A DNA stretch of 64,000 nucleotides from JAEUHO01 sp046350655 (GCA_046350655.1 JAXMAB010000004.1:1-64000); one strand, 5' to 3'; counted from the first letter of the stretch, positions 26,332-35,390 are shown. Notes: a model not told the origin generated them from the sequence alone. Numbers and translations: made by a program.

Positions 26332-27513
26332 TCATCGGGGCGTGGCCGCGTCCCGCGCCTCGCGCGCGACGCGACGCGCGGCGGCCGCGTCGGCGCGGTC
26401 GGCGTGGCCGAGCTCGCGCAGCGCCCACCAGCTCGCCGTGCCCTCGTTGACCTCGGTGCGCTCGACCCAGCCCTCCAGCACGCGGAGGGCGGCTTCGTAG
26501 GCCTCCTCGCCGAGGTCCTTCGCCAGCCGCGCGAGCGCGACCCGGTTGGCGTAGTAGCCGCCCGACTCCAGCTCCGCGACGATCCACCGGCGCGCCGCCG
26601 TGGCGTCGACCGTCGGCAGGAGCTCGTGCGCCGCGCGCAGCGCGGGGCGGACGTCCGGGCCCCCGCCCTGGACGTCTCGGGCGAGCAGGAGCAGGGCGTC
26701 GAGGCCGACGAGACGGGCCTCCACGGGGACCGACCTCGTCCACGTCGCGAGCGCCGCGGCCGCCGTCGCGATCTGGGCCGCCGTCCCGACCGACGCCCCC
26801 CAGCCGGGGATCTCGCCGCGCCAGTTCCCCTGGTACCAGTCGATCGGCGCCTCGCCGAGCGCCGCGAAGAACGCCTCGCGATGGGCCGGCGCCACGGCGG
26901 GACGGACGGGGCCGGGCGGCGCGTACGGATGTTCGGCGAGGACCCGCTGCACGTGCTCGACCAGCTCGCCCTCCGACTTCGGGGCGTCGCGGGCGAGCAT
27001 CGGTCCGCCCGGGTTGATGAGCTGGCGGAGGGCCCAGATCGAGCCGTCGGCGGCGACGAACCGGGCGGCGGCGTGCGCGCTGCCGACCCCGCCGTAGCGA
27101 CGCATGCCCGTGTGGTACAGCCGTCCGTCGAGTTCCTCGAGCCACAGCAGCACGCGGCCGGTGAGCGTCGGCGTGTGGAACCCGGACGTGGGGCGCTTGG
27201 ACGGCACGAGGCTCGTGTCCGCGTCGAGGTGCCCGGCGACGGTGCTCGAGAGCCCCCAGACGGCGACGTGGTCCTCGGGCCACGAGCCGCGGAGCCAGCG
27301 CACGACGCGGAACTGCGCCTTCGCCGGATCCCAGTCGAAGAGGCCGACGTGGGACGAGACGGCCGAGACCTGTTCGAGACTGGCCGTCCCGATGATCCCG
27401 GCGGACGCCGGGCGCGTCGCCGAGAGCGTGGCGAGCGCCGCGAGCAGCGCCAGGCCGCGCACGACGAGCCCGCGCGATCGAACGGGGGAACGGACCGGGG
27501 CGCCGATCGTCAT
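26332..27513 (-). CDS. Secreted hypothetical protein
   Basis: 393 aa. Signal peptide through A-S-A-G (residue ~38). An N-terminal beta region with W-L-R-G and L-L-W-L-E-E resembles the exported 'hypothetical' proteins that open with V-F-x-G-x-V, and a C-terminal half is made of HEAT-like helices (residues ~210-390). No catalytic motif identified. Start ATG at 27513. Confidence 0.65.
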   Translation of the reverse strand: MTIGAPVRSPVRSRGLVVRGLALLAALATLSATRPASAGIIGTASLEQVSAVSSHVGLFDWDPAKAQFRVVRWLRGSWPEDHVAVWGLSSTVAGHLDADTSLVPSKRPTSGFHTPTLTGRVLLWLEELDGRLYHTGMRRYGGVGSAHAAARFVAADGSIWALRQLINPGGPMLARDAPKSEGELVEHVQRVLAEHPYAPPGPVRPAVAPAHREAFFAALGEAPIDWYQGNWRGEIPGWGASVGTAAQIATAAAALATWTRSVPVEARLVGLDALLLLARDVQGGGPDVRPALRAAHELLPTVDATAARRWIVAELESGGYYANRVALARLAKDLGEEAYEAALRVLEGWVERTEVNEGTASWWALRELGHADRADAAAARRVAREARDAATPR

Positions 27514-27601
27514 CTCTCGTCTCCCGAGCGGAGGTCTCCTGCGGCCAGCATATCGCGGACCGCCGAGCCCGTGTGGCGCGGCGGTCGCGCCTCCGGCGCG
27601 G

Positions 27602-28453
27602 TCAGCGCGGCGGAGTCGCGGCGCGTCGCCAGGTCGCGAGCGCGATGCCGCCGAGGACGGCCGCGCCCGCCGCGACGAGGCGGAGCGAGGGCGCCTCGCC
27701 GAGCACGAAGGTCGCCGCGAGGGCGGCCAGGACCGGCACCGCGAGCTGCAGGATCGCGGCCCGCGTCGTGCCGAGCGCCGGCAGGACCGTGTACCAGACG
27801 ACGTACCCGAGGCCCGACAGGCCGGCGCCCGAGGCCGTCGCGAGCGCGAGGCCCGTCGCGTCGGCCCGGACCGTGCCCGTCGTCCACGCGACCGCGCCGG
27901 CGACGAGTGCGAGGGGCAGTGCGCCGAGGAAGGCGGCGGCGGTCGCGGCGACGGGGTCGCCGGCGCTCCGGCCGAGCAACGAGTACGCACCCCAGGCGAC
28001 GCCGGCGCCGGCCATCGCGAGGACGCCGACCGGGTCGGGCGCCGTCGCGCCCGGGAGCGTGAGCGTCGCGAGGCCGCCGAGCGCGAGCGCGAGCCCGGCC
28101 CACTGCACGCCCCGCGGCCCGACCCCGGCCCGCACCGCCGCGACGAGCATCGTCAGCTGCACCGCGGCGAACAGCACGAGCGCGCCCGGGCCCGCGGGCA
28201 CGCGGACGTAGGCCCACGAGAACAGCGCGGCGTAGGCGAACAACGCGATCGCCCGGGCAGGGCTCCGTCGTCGGTCGCCGCGCGCGCGCCCGCGCGCGAG
28301 GACGGCGAGCATCCCGGCGCCCGTCGCGATGCGGACCAGGGTGAACGTCGCGGGGTCGACGTGGTGGCCCGCGAGCGCGCCGCGGCACAGGATCGAGTTG
28401 CCTGCGAACGCGAGCAACGCGCAGCCGGCGAGGAGGGCGGTGCGGCGGCTCAC
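27602..28453 (-). CDS. EamA/DMT-family membrane transporter
   Basis: 283 aa, GTG start. About ten hydrophobic helices in two five-helix EamA repeats. The first opens L-L-A-F-A-G-N-S, with the conserved R near the end of helix 2 (L-V-R-I-A). The second repeat begins W-G-A-Y-S-L-L-G-R, and a final Y-V-V-W-Y and L-Q-L-x-V-P-V-x-A segment is typical of drug/metabolite exporters. Substrate unknown. Followed by the ExbD-like gene's 3' end 42 bp upstream. Confidence 0.85.
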   Translation of the reverse strand: MSRRTALLAGCALLAFAGNSILCRGALAGHHVDPATFTLVRIATGAGMLAVLARGRARGDRRRSPARAIALFAYAALFSWAYVRVPAGPGALVLFAAVQLTMLVAAVRAGVGPRGVQWAGLALALGGLATLTLPGATAPDPVGVLAMAGAGVAWGAYSLLGRSAGDPVAATAAAFLGALPLALVAGAVAWTTGTVRADATGLALATASGAGLSGLGYVVWYTVLPALGTTRAAILQLAVPVLAALAATFVLGEAPSLRLVAAGAAVLGGIALATWRRAATPPR

Positions 28454-28495
28454 GGCCCCCGAGCCTATCCTCCGGTCCGACGACGCGCCCCTCCG

Positions 28496-29296
28496 CTACC
28501 CGTCGCGGGGCGCGATCGACTCGAGGCCCGCGTCCGCGAGCCCGCGCAGCACCTCGAACACCCCGCCGAAGGTCACCCGGCTCCGGAGCGGCGACGGGAC
28601 GTCGAGCACGGCGTGCTCGACGCGCTCCCCACGCCGCCGCGCGCCCTCGACGAGCCCTCGCACGTCGGCCCGGGCGGCCCACGCGGTCCGCCACGGGAGC
28701 GCGTCGAGGTCCGCGGGGAACGCACCGACGTCGTCGACCGGCACGTCCACGACGACGAACCGGACCTCGAGCGTGGCGGCGGCCTCGCCTCCGCCCGCGG
28801 CGACCGAGCCGATCCGCACCCAGCCGAGCGGCAGCGTCCAGGCGTCTCCGATCACATCTGGGAACCCGACGCCCGGTGCGACCGCCATCCACACGCCGTC
28901 GTCGGGCGCGTCCGTGCGTGCCAGCCGCAGCGCGCGGTGCCCGCCTGCTCGCGCGACCCCCACGAGCTCGAGCACCGCGGCCCACGGGACGTCCGGCGCC
29001 GCGACCATCTCGACGGGCGCGCCTCGCGACGTCCGGCCGTCGGTGAGTTCGGCCCGCAACGCCGCGTGCGTCGCCCCGTCCTTCAGGGCGCCGAGCGCCA
29101 CCGCGCCGCGACCCGGCGCGGCGAGACGCACGCGACCGTCCGACGCGATCTCCACGCGGATCGCAGCGCCGTCCGGGGCACGATCCACGGCGTCCGGTAC
29201 GCGAGGCCCGGTGGCCCGCAGCGCGAGCGACCCGGCGAGCACGGCGATCGCGACGAGCGGGAGGGACGCGAGGACTCGGGGTCGGGCGCGTCGCAC
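28496..29296 (-). CDS. ExbD/TolR-like protein
   Basis: 266 aa. A GTG at 29296 is the most reasonable start (V-R-R-A-R-P, then one hydrophobic helix V-L-A-S-L-P-L-V-A-I-A-V-L); no good ribosome site is visible, so the start is uncertain. The periplasmic part opens like ExbD (I-R-V-E-I-A-S-D-G-R-V-R-L) and continues with A-A-L-R-A-E-L and A-A-V-L-E-L-V-G-V-A. The conserved membrane Asp of ExbD is not evident, and no exbB/tolQ gene is adjacent, so proton-motive coupling is doubtful. The C-terminal ~110 aa resemble nothing I know. Confidence 0.55.
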   Translation of the reverse strand: MRRARPRVLASLPLVAIAVLAGSLALRATGPRVPDAVDRAPDGAAIRVEIASDGRVRLAAPGRGAVALGALKDGATHAALRAELTDGRTSRGAPVEMVAAPDVPWAAVLELVGVARAGGHRALRLARTDAPDDGVWMAVAPGVGFPDVIGDAWTLPLGWVRIGSVAAGGGEAAATLEVRFVVVDVPVDDVGAFPADLDALPWRTAWAARADVRGLVEGARRRGERVEHAVLDVPSPLRSRVTFGGVFEVLRGLADAGLESIAPRDG

Positions 29297-29432
29297 GGGG
29301 GTGGAACGTGGGGGATCGTGCGCCGGTTCGGACGGGTTCCCGATGGGGGCGCTGGGGGCGGGAGAGGTGGCCCCGGCGCACCGATAGGATCGGAGGGCGC
29401 GCCGATCCCCGGGCGCTCGGACGGACCCGCCC

Positions 29433-30533
29433 ATGAAGCCCCTCGTCGTCGCCGCGCTCGCGGGTTCGATCGTCGTCGCGGTGGCGCTCCTCGCGCCGAC
29501 GCCCGCGCGCTCCGCGGAGGCCACGTGGCTCGAGGGCATGGCCCGCGCCGCGCGCGGGTGGCTCGCCGCGCTGCCGCGCACGGACGGCGCGCAGGTCCCG
29601 TTCGCGTCGGAGGCGCGACGCGACTGGCACTGCGTCCCGCGCAGCCGACCGGGCCTCGCGTTGCGCGACATGACCGAGCCCCAGCGGGCCGCCGCGACCG
29701 CGCTCCTGCGCGCCGGGCTCTCGACGAAGGGCGCCGACCGCGCCGCGGCGATCATGGCCCTCGAGTCCGTGCTGGCCGACCTCGAGGGCTCGTCGCGGCG
29801 CTTCCGCGACCCGCTGAACTACGCGTTCGTCGTCTTCGGGACGCCGGGCGTCGTGCCGTGGGGCTGGCGCGTCGAAGGGCACCATCTCTCCGTGAACGTC
29901 ACCGTCGCGGCGGAGGGCCGCGCGGCGTTCACGCCGCTGTTCACGGGCTCGAACCCCGCGCGGGTGCCGTCGGGCCCGCGGGCGGGCGAGCGCCTCCAGA
30001 CCGACGAGGTCGAGCTCGCGCTCGCGCTCGTGTCGAGCCTCGACGCGCGGCAGCTCGCCGCGGCGACGCTGCGCGGTCGTTCGTTCGGCGACATCGTCGC
30101 GGGGCCCGGGCGGCTCGACGCGCTCGCGACGCCGGAGGGGCTCCTCGCCACGGAGCTCACGGAGGCGCAACGGGCCACGCTCGTGCGGCTGATCGAGACG
30201 TACGTGGGCCTCGCGCGCGACGAGTTCGGACGGCCCTACCTCGAGCTCGTGCGGGCCGGGCTCGACGCGACGCGGTTCGCGTGGGCCGGCGGGACGCGGC
30301 ACGGCACGGCCTACTACTACCGGGTCCACGGCCCGCGCGTGTGGATCGAGCTCGACAACACGCAGGGCGGCGGGAACCACGTCCACAGCCTGTGGCGCGA
30401 CCCCGTCGACGACTTCGGTCGCGACGACCTGCGCGCGCACTACGCGGCGGCCGCGCAGGGCCACGGCGGCGTGGCGGACCCCGCGAAGGGCGCGGCGCCC
30501 GTCGCGCCGCCGGTGCCCGCCGGACCGCGCTGA
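29433..30533 (+). CDS. Secreted DUF3500-family protein
   Basis: 366 aa with signal peptide (cleavage near A-R-S-A-E, residue 28). Family features: W-G-W-R-V-E-G-H-H-L-S-V-N near residue 147, F-A-W-A-G and the C-terminal block R-V-H-G-P-R-V-W-I-E-L-D-N-T-Q followed by N-H-V-H-S-x-W-R-D. The conserved His, Asp and Asn residues suggest a metal or ligand site, but the family has no known activity. The palindrome core also occurs twice inside the coding region (29651, 30206). Confidence 0.85.
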   Translation: MKPLVVAALAGSIVVAVALLAPTPARSAEATWLEGMARAARGWLAALPRTDGAQVPFASEARRDWHCVPRSRPGLALRDMTEPQRAAATALLRAGLSTKGADRAAAIMALESVLADLEGSSRRFRDPLNYAFVVFGTPGVVPWGWRVEGHHLSVNVTVAAEGRAAFTPLFTGSNPARVPSGPRAGERLQTDEVELALALVSSLDARQLAAATLRGRSFGDIVAGPGRLDALATPEGLLATELTEAQRATLVRLIETYVGLARDEFGRPYLELVRAGLDATRFAWAGGTRHGTAYYYRVHGPRVWIELDNTQGGGNHVHSLWRDPVDDFGRDDLRAHYAAAAQGHGGVADPAKGAAPVAPPVPAGPR

Positions 30534-30540
30534 CGGCGCG

Positions 30541-30557
30541 CGGGCCTCGCGGTCCCG
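30541..30557. repeat. Dispersed palindromic element, half copy
   Basis: CGGGCCTCGCGGTCCCG beginning 8 bp after the DUF3500 stop. Confidence 0.65.
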
Positions 30558-30599
30558 AGAGGCGGGTCGCCGCGGAGCGGGCGCTCGCGGCGGGAGGAC

Positions 30600-30630
30600 G
30601 GCCCGCGCCGCACCGGGCGCGGCGCGGGCC
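30600..30630. terminator. Perfect 12-bp GC hairpin between convergent genes
   Basis: GGCCCGCGCCGC (30600-30611) pairs exactly with GCGGCGCGGGCC (30619-30630) around a 7-nt loop. It lies between the convergent stops at 30533 and 30642. There is no T-run; the position is the argument for termination. Confidence 0.5.
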
Positions 30631-30641
30631 GAGCGACGCGA

Positions 30642-31430
30642 CTACTTCGGGCCGGGGCCGCCCGGGCCGCCCTCGTGGGCGCGCTTCACGGAGAAGGGCT
30701 TCAGCTCGAGGTCGTCGCCCTTGAACGTGACGGTCTGGGGCGGGAAGTCGCCGGCCTTCTGGATGTCGGCCCAGGTGACCTTCCAGGTGACCGACGTGCC
30801 GTCCTCGCTCTTGGTCCCGTCGGTCGAGACGATCGTGCCGGGCAGCGTGAGCTTGCGCGTGACCTCGAGGTCCTTCATGAAGGGCTCGAGCATCGGCATC
30901 ATCGCCTTCGCCATCTCGGCGGCGTCGTCCTTGGCGCCCGGCGCGGCGGGCGCGGCCTCGCCCTGCTTCGTGTTCGACGTGAACTTGAGGGTCCACGAGC
31001 CGTCCTCGTTCTTCGTGAGGTCGGCGTTCATCTCCATGCCGGTCGCGCGCGCGTAGGCCTCGAGGGTCTTGAACTTCGCCTCGACGACGACGTTCGTCTT
31101 GCCGTCCTTCTGCTCGGACGTCGCCTTCGTGACCTCGAGCCCCTCGATGCCCTTCCACTCCTTCTTGAGCTTCTCGAGGGGGTCGTCGTTCGCGGGGCCC
31201 TTCTTGGCGTCGCCGGTGGTCGGCGCGTCCTTGCCGCCGCCGGGAGGCCCGCCGAGGGCGTCCTCGAGGCCCTTCATGGCCGTGAGGTCGAGGACGATGG
31301 TCTCGGTGTAGGTGCCGGAGCCGTCGTCGGCGACGGTGACTTCGTTGGTCTGCTTGATGCAGCCGGCGAGGGTGAACGAAGCGGCGAGCAACATCGCGCC
31401 GGCGGTCCGGGCGAAGGGGGAACGCGACAT
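30642..31430 (-). CDS. Lipoprotein of unknown function
   Basis: 262 aa. Excellent lipobox T-L-A-G-C at residues ~20-24 after a hydrophobic stretch, so it is lipid-anchored. The mature part begins I-K-Q-T-N-E-V-T-V with a D-D-G-S-G-T-Y-T-E-T-I strand. Such beta-rich lipoproteins of the LppM type track a polar 'V-x-x-D-G-S-G' start, though family identity is a guess. Lys-rich middle, Gly/Pro tail. Start ATG at 31430. Confidence 0.72.
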   Translation of the reverse strand: MSRSPFARTAGAMLLAASFTLAGCIKQTNEVTVADDGSGTYTETIVLDLTAMKGLEDALGGPPGGGKDAPTTGDAKKGPANDDPLEKLKKEWKGIEGLEVTKATSEQKDGKTNVVVEAKFKTLEAYARATGMEMNADLTKNEDGSWTLKFTSNTKQGEAAPAAPGAKDDAAEMAKAMMPMLEPFMKDLEVTRKLTLPGTIVSTDGTKSEDGTSVTWKVTWADIQKAGDFPPQTVTFKGDDLELKPFSVKRAHEGGPGGPGPK

Positions 31431-31558
31431 GGAGGGTCCTCGAGGGTGGGGGATGGACAACCGCTCCCAGCGTACGGGGCCGCGGCGGCTCTGCCACACG
31501 TCGGGCGCGTCCGGGGCCTTCGGGCCGCCCGGCGGGGCCGCGGACACGGCCCCGCGCG

Positions 31559-32800
31559 TCAGCGGTGCGCCTCGTCGTCGGCGATCAGGGCGGCGGCGAC
31601 GCGGTCGCACGCGGCGGCCGCGCCGTCGCCGCCCTGGTTGCACGTGACGAGGACCGCGAAGTCGCGCGCGGGCGCGAGCCACGCGACGCAGAACCACATC
31701 GTGTTGCTGCCGGTGTGCGTCAGGACGCGGCCCCCCGCCCAGGGCCGCTCCGTCACGACCCACCCGAGGGCGTAGTCGCCGCCGGCGGGCGGCGTGTGCA
31801 GGCGCGTGAAGGCCGCGGGCGGCAGCAGGGGCGCCTTCCCCCGCGCGCCGGCGACGTGGAGGGCGACGAACTTCGCCCAGTCCGCGAGCGTCGCGTGGAC
31901 GCGGCCCGCCGGCGTGATCGCGGGCGGGTTGTCGCCCGCCGGGCCCGGCGCGACGGGCGTGCCGTCGCCCGTGTGGCCCCACGGCTGGTCGAGCGCCGCG
32001 GCGTCGCCGGGCGCGCCGAACCCCGCGGACGTCATGCCGAGGGGTCGGAACAGGCGCGCGGCGATCAGCTCCTCGAACGCGGTGCCCGTCGCCCACTCGG
32101 CCATCGCACCCGCGAGCGCATACCCGCCGTTGGCGTACTCGAACGCGGTCCCGGGCGGGTGCGAGGGCGGGTACGGCAACAGGCCGGACGCGAGCACCTT
32201 CCGCGCGTCGCGCGGCGGGCCGCGGTGGGCCCACAACGTCGCCCACAGTCCGTGCGCGTCGAGCGACGTCGGCACGCCGCCGCGATGCTGCAGCAGGCGC
32301 TCGAGCGTCGCGCCCTTCCAGCCCGCGTCCGGCTTCGCGACGACCGGCGCGAGCGCGACCACGACCTCGTCGTCCCACGCGAGGCGCCGCTCCTCCACGA
32401 GCATCGCGCAGAGCGTGGCGGTCATCGCCTTCGTGCACGACCCGAGGTGCCACCGGTCGTCGGTCGTGACGGGCGCCGCGGCGCCGCGCTTGCGGACGCC
32501 GTCCACGCCGAGCGCGACGACGGCGCCGCCGCGCACGATCGCGCCGCCCATCGCGGGCACGCCGGCCGCGGTCCGGATCGGGCGCAGGAGCGCCGCGAGG
32601 TCGCGCGGGGCCTTCGCGCGCGCCGGCGGCGCGTCCGCGGCCTCCGACCGCGCGCCGCCCGTCGGCCCCGCGAGGAGCGCGAGTGCGAGCATGCCGGCGA
32701 GCCCGACCCCACGGCGGGGCGCGATCCGGGTCCCGGGACGCAAGGCCCGCGCGCCTCCCGGGGCCGACGACGGCGGGCGAACGGCGGCGGTCGGGGTCAT
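31559..32800 (-). CDS. Exported serine beta-lactamase-fold hydrolase (class C/esterase type)
   Basis: 413 aa. ATG at 32800 with GGAG upstream; a hydrophobic segment at ~31-50 (signal peptide or anchor). Catalytic set: S121-C-T-K124 (the S-x-x-K motif), Y-A-N-G (Y-x-N) in the middle and H-T-G replacing K-T-G near the end. H-T-G is common in esterase EstB and D-Ala-D-Ala peptidase relatives and less so in true beta-lactamases, so an esterase or peptidase role is more likely than antibiotic resistance. Confidence 0.85.
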   Translation of the reverse strand: MTPTAAVRPPSSAPGGARALRPGTRIAPRRGVGLAGMLALALLAGPTGGARSEAADAPPARAKAPRDLAALLRPIRTAAGVPAMGGAIVRGGAVVALGVDGVRKRGAAAPVTTDDRWHLGSCTKAMTATLCAMLVEERRLAWDDEVVVALAPVVAKPDAGWKGATLERLLQHRGGVPTSLDAHGLWATLWAHRGPPRDARKVLASGLLPYPPSHPPGTAFEYANGGYALAGAMAEWATGTAFEELIAARLFRPLGMTSAGFGAPGDAAALDQPWGHTGDGTPVAPGPAGDNPPAITPAGRVHATLADWAKFVALHVAGARGKAPLLPPAAFTRLHTPPAGGDYALGWVVTERPWAGGRVLTHTGSNTMWFCVAWLAPARDFAVLVTCNQGGDGAAAACDRVAAALIADDEAHR

Positions 32801-32838
32801 GGCGCTCCGGAGGGGCCGCGTCGCGCGCGGCGGACGGG

Positions 32839-33198
32839 TCAGACGAGCCGCGTGAAGCCGCCGTACGCCATGCGGTCCGGGTCGAACGGCATGGGGCCGA
32901 GGTCGTCGGAGCACATCGCGGGGTCGGCCAGCGCGCGCTTCATCACGCGGTCGCGGTGCGCCCGCGACTTGTACCCGATCACCGCGGTGACGACGGTCTC
33001 GCCGCGCTTCGCCTTGGCCATCGCGGGGAACTTCACCCCGGGGAACTCCGGGTGGAGGTCTTCGCCCACGTACTCGCGGTACTCGAGCGCGCCGTGGCGG
33101 AGGAACACGGTCCGTCCGAGGAGCGCCCACTTCTTGTAGGCGGCGATGCGCCGCTTCGCGATCGGCATCACGAAGACGTCGACGTAGGGACTTTCCAC
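32839..33198 (-). CDS. DUF1428-family protein
   Basis: 119 aa, GTG start with AAGGAG spaced six bases upstream. Y-V-D-V-F-V-M-P-I, Y-K-K-W-A, L-E-Y-R-E-Y and the C-terminal M-P-F-D-x-x-R-M-A-Y-G-G-F are the DUF1428 (ferredoxin-like, YbaA-type) hallmarks. Function unknown. It sits between the beta-lactamase-fold gene (38 bp) and a VOC gene (52 bp), all on the minus strand, so the three may form one transcript. Confidence 0.85.
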   Translation of the reverse strand: MESPYVDVFVMPIAKRRIAAYKKWALLGRTVFLRHGALEYREYVGEDLHPEFPGVKFPAMAKAKRGETVVTAVIGYKSRAHRDRVMKRALADPAMCSDDLGPMPFDPDRMAYGGFTRLV

Positions 33199-33250
33199 GG
33201 GAACTCCTTGGCGGGTGGGGGCGGGTGAGGTGGGGTGCGGCGCGACGCGG

Positions 33251-33616
33251 TCAGGCGAAGTGCCAGCAGACGCCGGCGGGGTCGATGAGGTGCACCTCGC
33301 GCTGGCCCCACGGGAACGTCGTGGGGGGCTTCGCGCGCGCGCCCGGGTAGCGGTCGAGCACGCCGGACGACGTCACGTGGGCCCACCACGCGTCGAGGTC
33401 GTCCGTCCGGACGAACATCATCGTGTTGGCCTGCACGTGGTCGTCGTGGAACGCCTGCAGGAGGAACGCGGCGTCGCCGTGTCGCAACTCGGCGAGCCCG
33501 GGGACCTCCCACGCGACCTCGAAGCCGAGGTCGCGGAAGAACGCGAGCGACGTCGCGAAGTCCTGGCCCGCGGGCACGAACGGCTTCACGGCCGACAGGC
33601 GGGGTCCCGACGACAT
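33251..33616 (-). CDS. VOC-superfamily (bleomycin-resistance-like) protein
   Basis: 121 aa, ATG at 33616. The F-Y/F-R-D-L-G-F helix, L-R-H-G-D-A-A-F-L-L-Q strand and C-terminal R-E-V-H-L-I-D-P-A-G-V-C-W are those of bleomycin-resistance-type proteins, which bind bulky cationic drugs without metal. First gene of a minus-strand run with DUF1428 and the beta-lactamase-fold enzyme. Confidence 0.82.
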   Translation of the reverse strand: MSSGPRLSAVKPFVPAGQDFATSLAFFRDLGFEVAWEVPGLAELRHGDAAFLLQAFHDDHVQANTMMFVRTDDLDAWWAHVTSSGVLDRYPGARAKPPTTFPWGQREVHLIDPAGVCWHFA

Positions 33617-33700
33617 GGCGTCCTCCGAGGGCGCGCGCACCTTACCCGGCCCGCGGGGTCGGCGCCCGGAGGCCATGGGTCGCCGGACCGGGCGGCGGTA

Positions 33701-33730
33701 CGCGAGGCCCGCACGCGCGCGGGCCTCGCG
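33701..33730. repeat. Dispersed palindrome, inverted pair in a divergent region
   Basis: CGCGAGGCCC and GGGCCTCGCG around GCACGCGCGC. Genes start away from it on both sides (33616 minus, 33793 plus), so this copy cannot be a terminator for either. A GGTCCCGGG extension follows at 33736. Confidence 0.78.
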
Positions 33731-33792
33731 GTCGCGGTCCCGGGTCGCCCCGCCGGAAGGTGGCCGGCGGTACGATGTCCGCGGAGGCTGGC

Positions 33793-34728
33793 ATGGACCT
33801 GCGCGCGTTCTCGCTGGGGCTCGGGATCGGCGGAGTGCTCGCGGGCGGCGCCCTCGTGTGGAGCCGGGGAGGGACGGCCGAGACCGTCACCCCCACGGAG
33901 GCCGGCGGCTCGGCCGCGACCGCGGACGCCGTGTCGGACCGGTTGGACGCCCGGCTCGCGCGGATCGAACGGTGGATGCAAGCGCAGTCGGACGCAGGTG
34001 GGACGACGCGAGCGGACGGGGCGGCGGACGCGCCGGGGGTGACCGTCACGGCGGCTCCGCCGCTCGCATCGGCCGGGGCGCCGGCGGGCGCGGCGAGCGG
34101 CCCCGCGGAGCCGATCCCGGCACCGCGGGCGACCGAGTCCACGCCCGTCGAGCCGAGCGCCGCGTTCGTCGATGTGGTGCTCGAGGCGATGGAGCGCGCG
34201 GAGGTGCGCCGCGAACAGCGCCGCGACCCCGCGGACGCGCTCCGCAGCGCGAACCGACGCCTCAACGAGGAGAAGGACCCGGCCAGCGCCGTGAAACTCC
34301 TGCAGGGGCTCCTCGCGCGCACGGATGTCCCGGACGCGGTGCGCCGCGACGCGAGGCTCCAACTGTCGATCGCGCAGCGATCGTCCAAGGACGTGGCGGG
34401 CGCCGAGCGGACGCTGGCGGCGCTGCTCGACGAGACGCCGACGGGCGATCCACGGAGGGATTGGCTGCGGTACCAGCAGGTGTGGAACCTCTCGGAACTC
34501 GGGCGCGCGGCCGACGCGCTCGCGTTGGCGGACGACTGCGCTCGGAGCGCGAGCAACGAGGACGCACGGTGGCAGGCGATGTACGCCGTCGCGCTCGTCG
34601 CACGCACGGCGGGCGACGCCGTGCGCGCGCAGGCGGCGTTCGACGCGATCGGCCGCGGGGCGGAGAGCAACGGGAGGGCGCGCCGACTGCACCAAGAACT
34701 GGTGGGCCTGGGCTTCGTGGCGCGCTGA
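33793..34728 (+). CDS. Membrane-anchored TPR-like protein
   Basis: 311 aa. ATG 33793 has GGAGG at 33783-33787; two upstream in-frame starts lack this. One N-terminal membrane helix (L-G-L-G-I-G-G-V-L-A-G-G), then a variable Ala/Thr/Pro linker (residues ~30-130), then TPR-like helical pairs to the end. No enzyme motif. Probably an envelope scaffold (inference). Confidence 0.62.
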   Translation: MDLRAFSLGLGIGGVLAGGALVWSRGGTAETVTPTEAGGSAATADAVSDRLDARLARIERWMQAQSDAGGTTRADGAADAPGVTVTAAPPLASAGAPAGAASGPAEPIPAPRATESTPVEPSAAFVDVVLEAMERAEVRREQRRDPADALRSANRRLNEEKDPASAVKLLQGLLARTDVPDAVRRDARLQLSIAQRSSKDVAGAERTLAALLDETPTGDPRRDWLRYQQVWNLSELGRAADALALADDCARSASNEDARWQAMYAVALVARTAGDAVRAQAAFDAIGRGAESNGRARRLHQELVGLGFVAR

Positions 34729-34920
34729 CCGACGGCGGGACGACGGACGCGCGGTTCGCGAGGTCCGGCTCGCGGGCGGACGGGCGCGTGCGGACGCACG
34801 GGCCCGTCGGTCCCCCGGGTCAACCGCTCGGCGGGCCCGCCCGGAACGAGCCCCCTTGTTCCAGGCCGCGAGTTCGCTAGGGTGAGATTCGGGACCGAGG
34901 CGGTCCCGAGGAGCGTCGTC

Positions 34921-35283
34921 ATGCAGCACAAGACCGAGCACAAGGCGTTCGCGAAGGCCGACGAGGTGCGTTCGTTCCCGAACGGTCGCGCGGAGATCCT
35001 CAAGATCGGCGGGGCCGAAGTGGGCCGGCTCACGTTCCAGCCGGGTTGGAAGTGGTCGAAGGACGTGAAGCCGCTCGCGAACACGAAGTCGTGCGAGGCG
35101 CCGCACTTTCAGTACCACGTGAGCGGCAAGCTCGGGATCCGCATGGACGACGGGACCGAGTTCATCGCGGGCCCCGGCGACATCACGTCGCTGCCGTGCG
35201 GCCATGACGCGTGGGTCGTCGGGAACGAGCCCGTCGTCGTCGTGGACTGGTACGGCGCGAGCGCGTACGCGAAGGGGAAGTAG
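34921..35283 (+). CDS. Cupin-domain protein
   Basis: 120 aa, ATG with GAGGAG upstream. A single cupin barrel: W-K-W-S-K-D-V, then H-F-Q-Y-H-V-S-G (His pair of motif 1), G-P-G-D-I (P-G-D turn) and C-G-H-D-A-W-V-V-G motif 2. The order fits the small metal-binding cupins that accompany many pathways; the ligand is unknown. Preceded by a 193-bp region without a gene. Confidence 0.82.
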   Translation: MQHKTEHKAFAKADEVRSFPNGRAEILKIGGAEVGRLTFQPGWKWSKDVKPLANTKSCEAPHFQYHVSGKLGIRMDDGTEFIAGPGDITSLPCGHDAWVVGNEPVVVVDWYGASAYAKGK

Positions 35284-35379
35284 CGGCGTGACGAGGTCCG
35301 CGGGGCGTCCGGGTCGCGTTCGGCCCCTCGCCTCGCGGACGTCACGTCCCGTGCGCCGCGGCGTCGCCTCGCGGGCGAG

Positions 35380-35390
35380 CGGGCCTCGCG
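35380..35390. repeat. Dispersed palindromic element, half copy
   Basis: CGGGCCTCGCG, followed by TCCCCG, between the cupin and GNAT genes. Confidence 0.6.

Noticed and set aside
29651..30215. Palindrome cores inside coding regions as inserted elements
   Set aside because: Single cores in genes can arise from codons for G-L-A or E-A-R in such GC-rich DNA; only intergenic or paired copies were annotated as elements.
31559..32800. Antibiotic-resistance beta-lactamase
   Set aside because: It has S-x-x-K and Y-x-N but H-T-G instead of K-T-G and sits with DUF1428 and VOC genes; esterase or peptidase is as likely, so no resistance is claimed.
33251..33616. Bleomycin-resistance determinant
   Set aside because: The fold matches, but many VOC proteins do; no gene context supports drug resistance.
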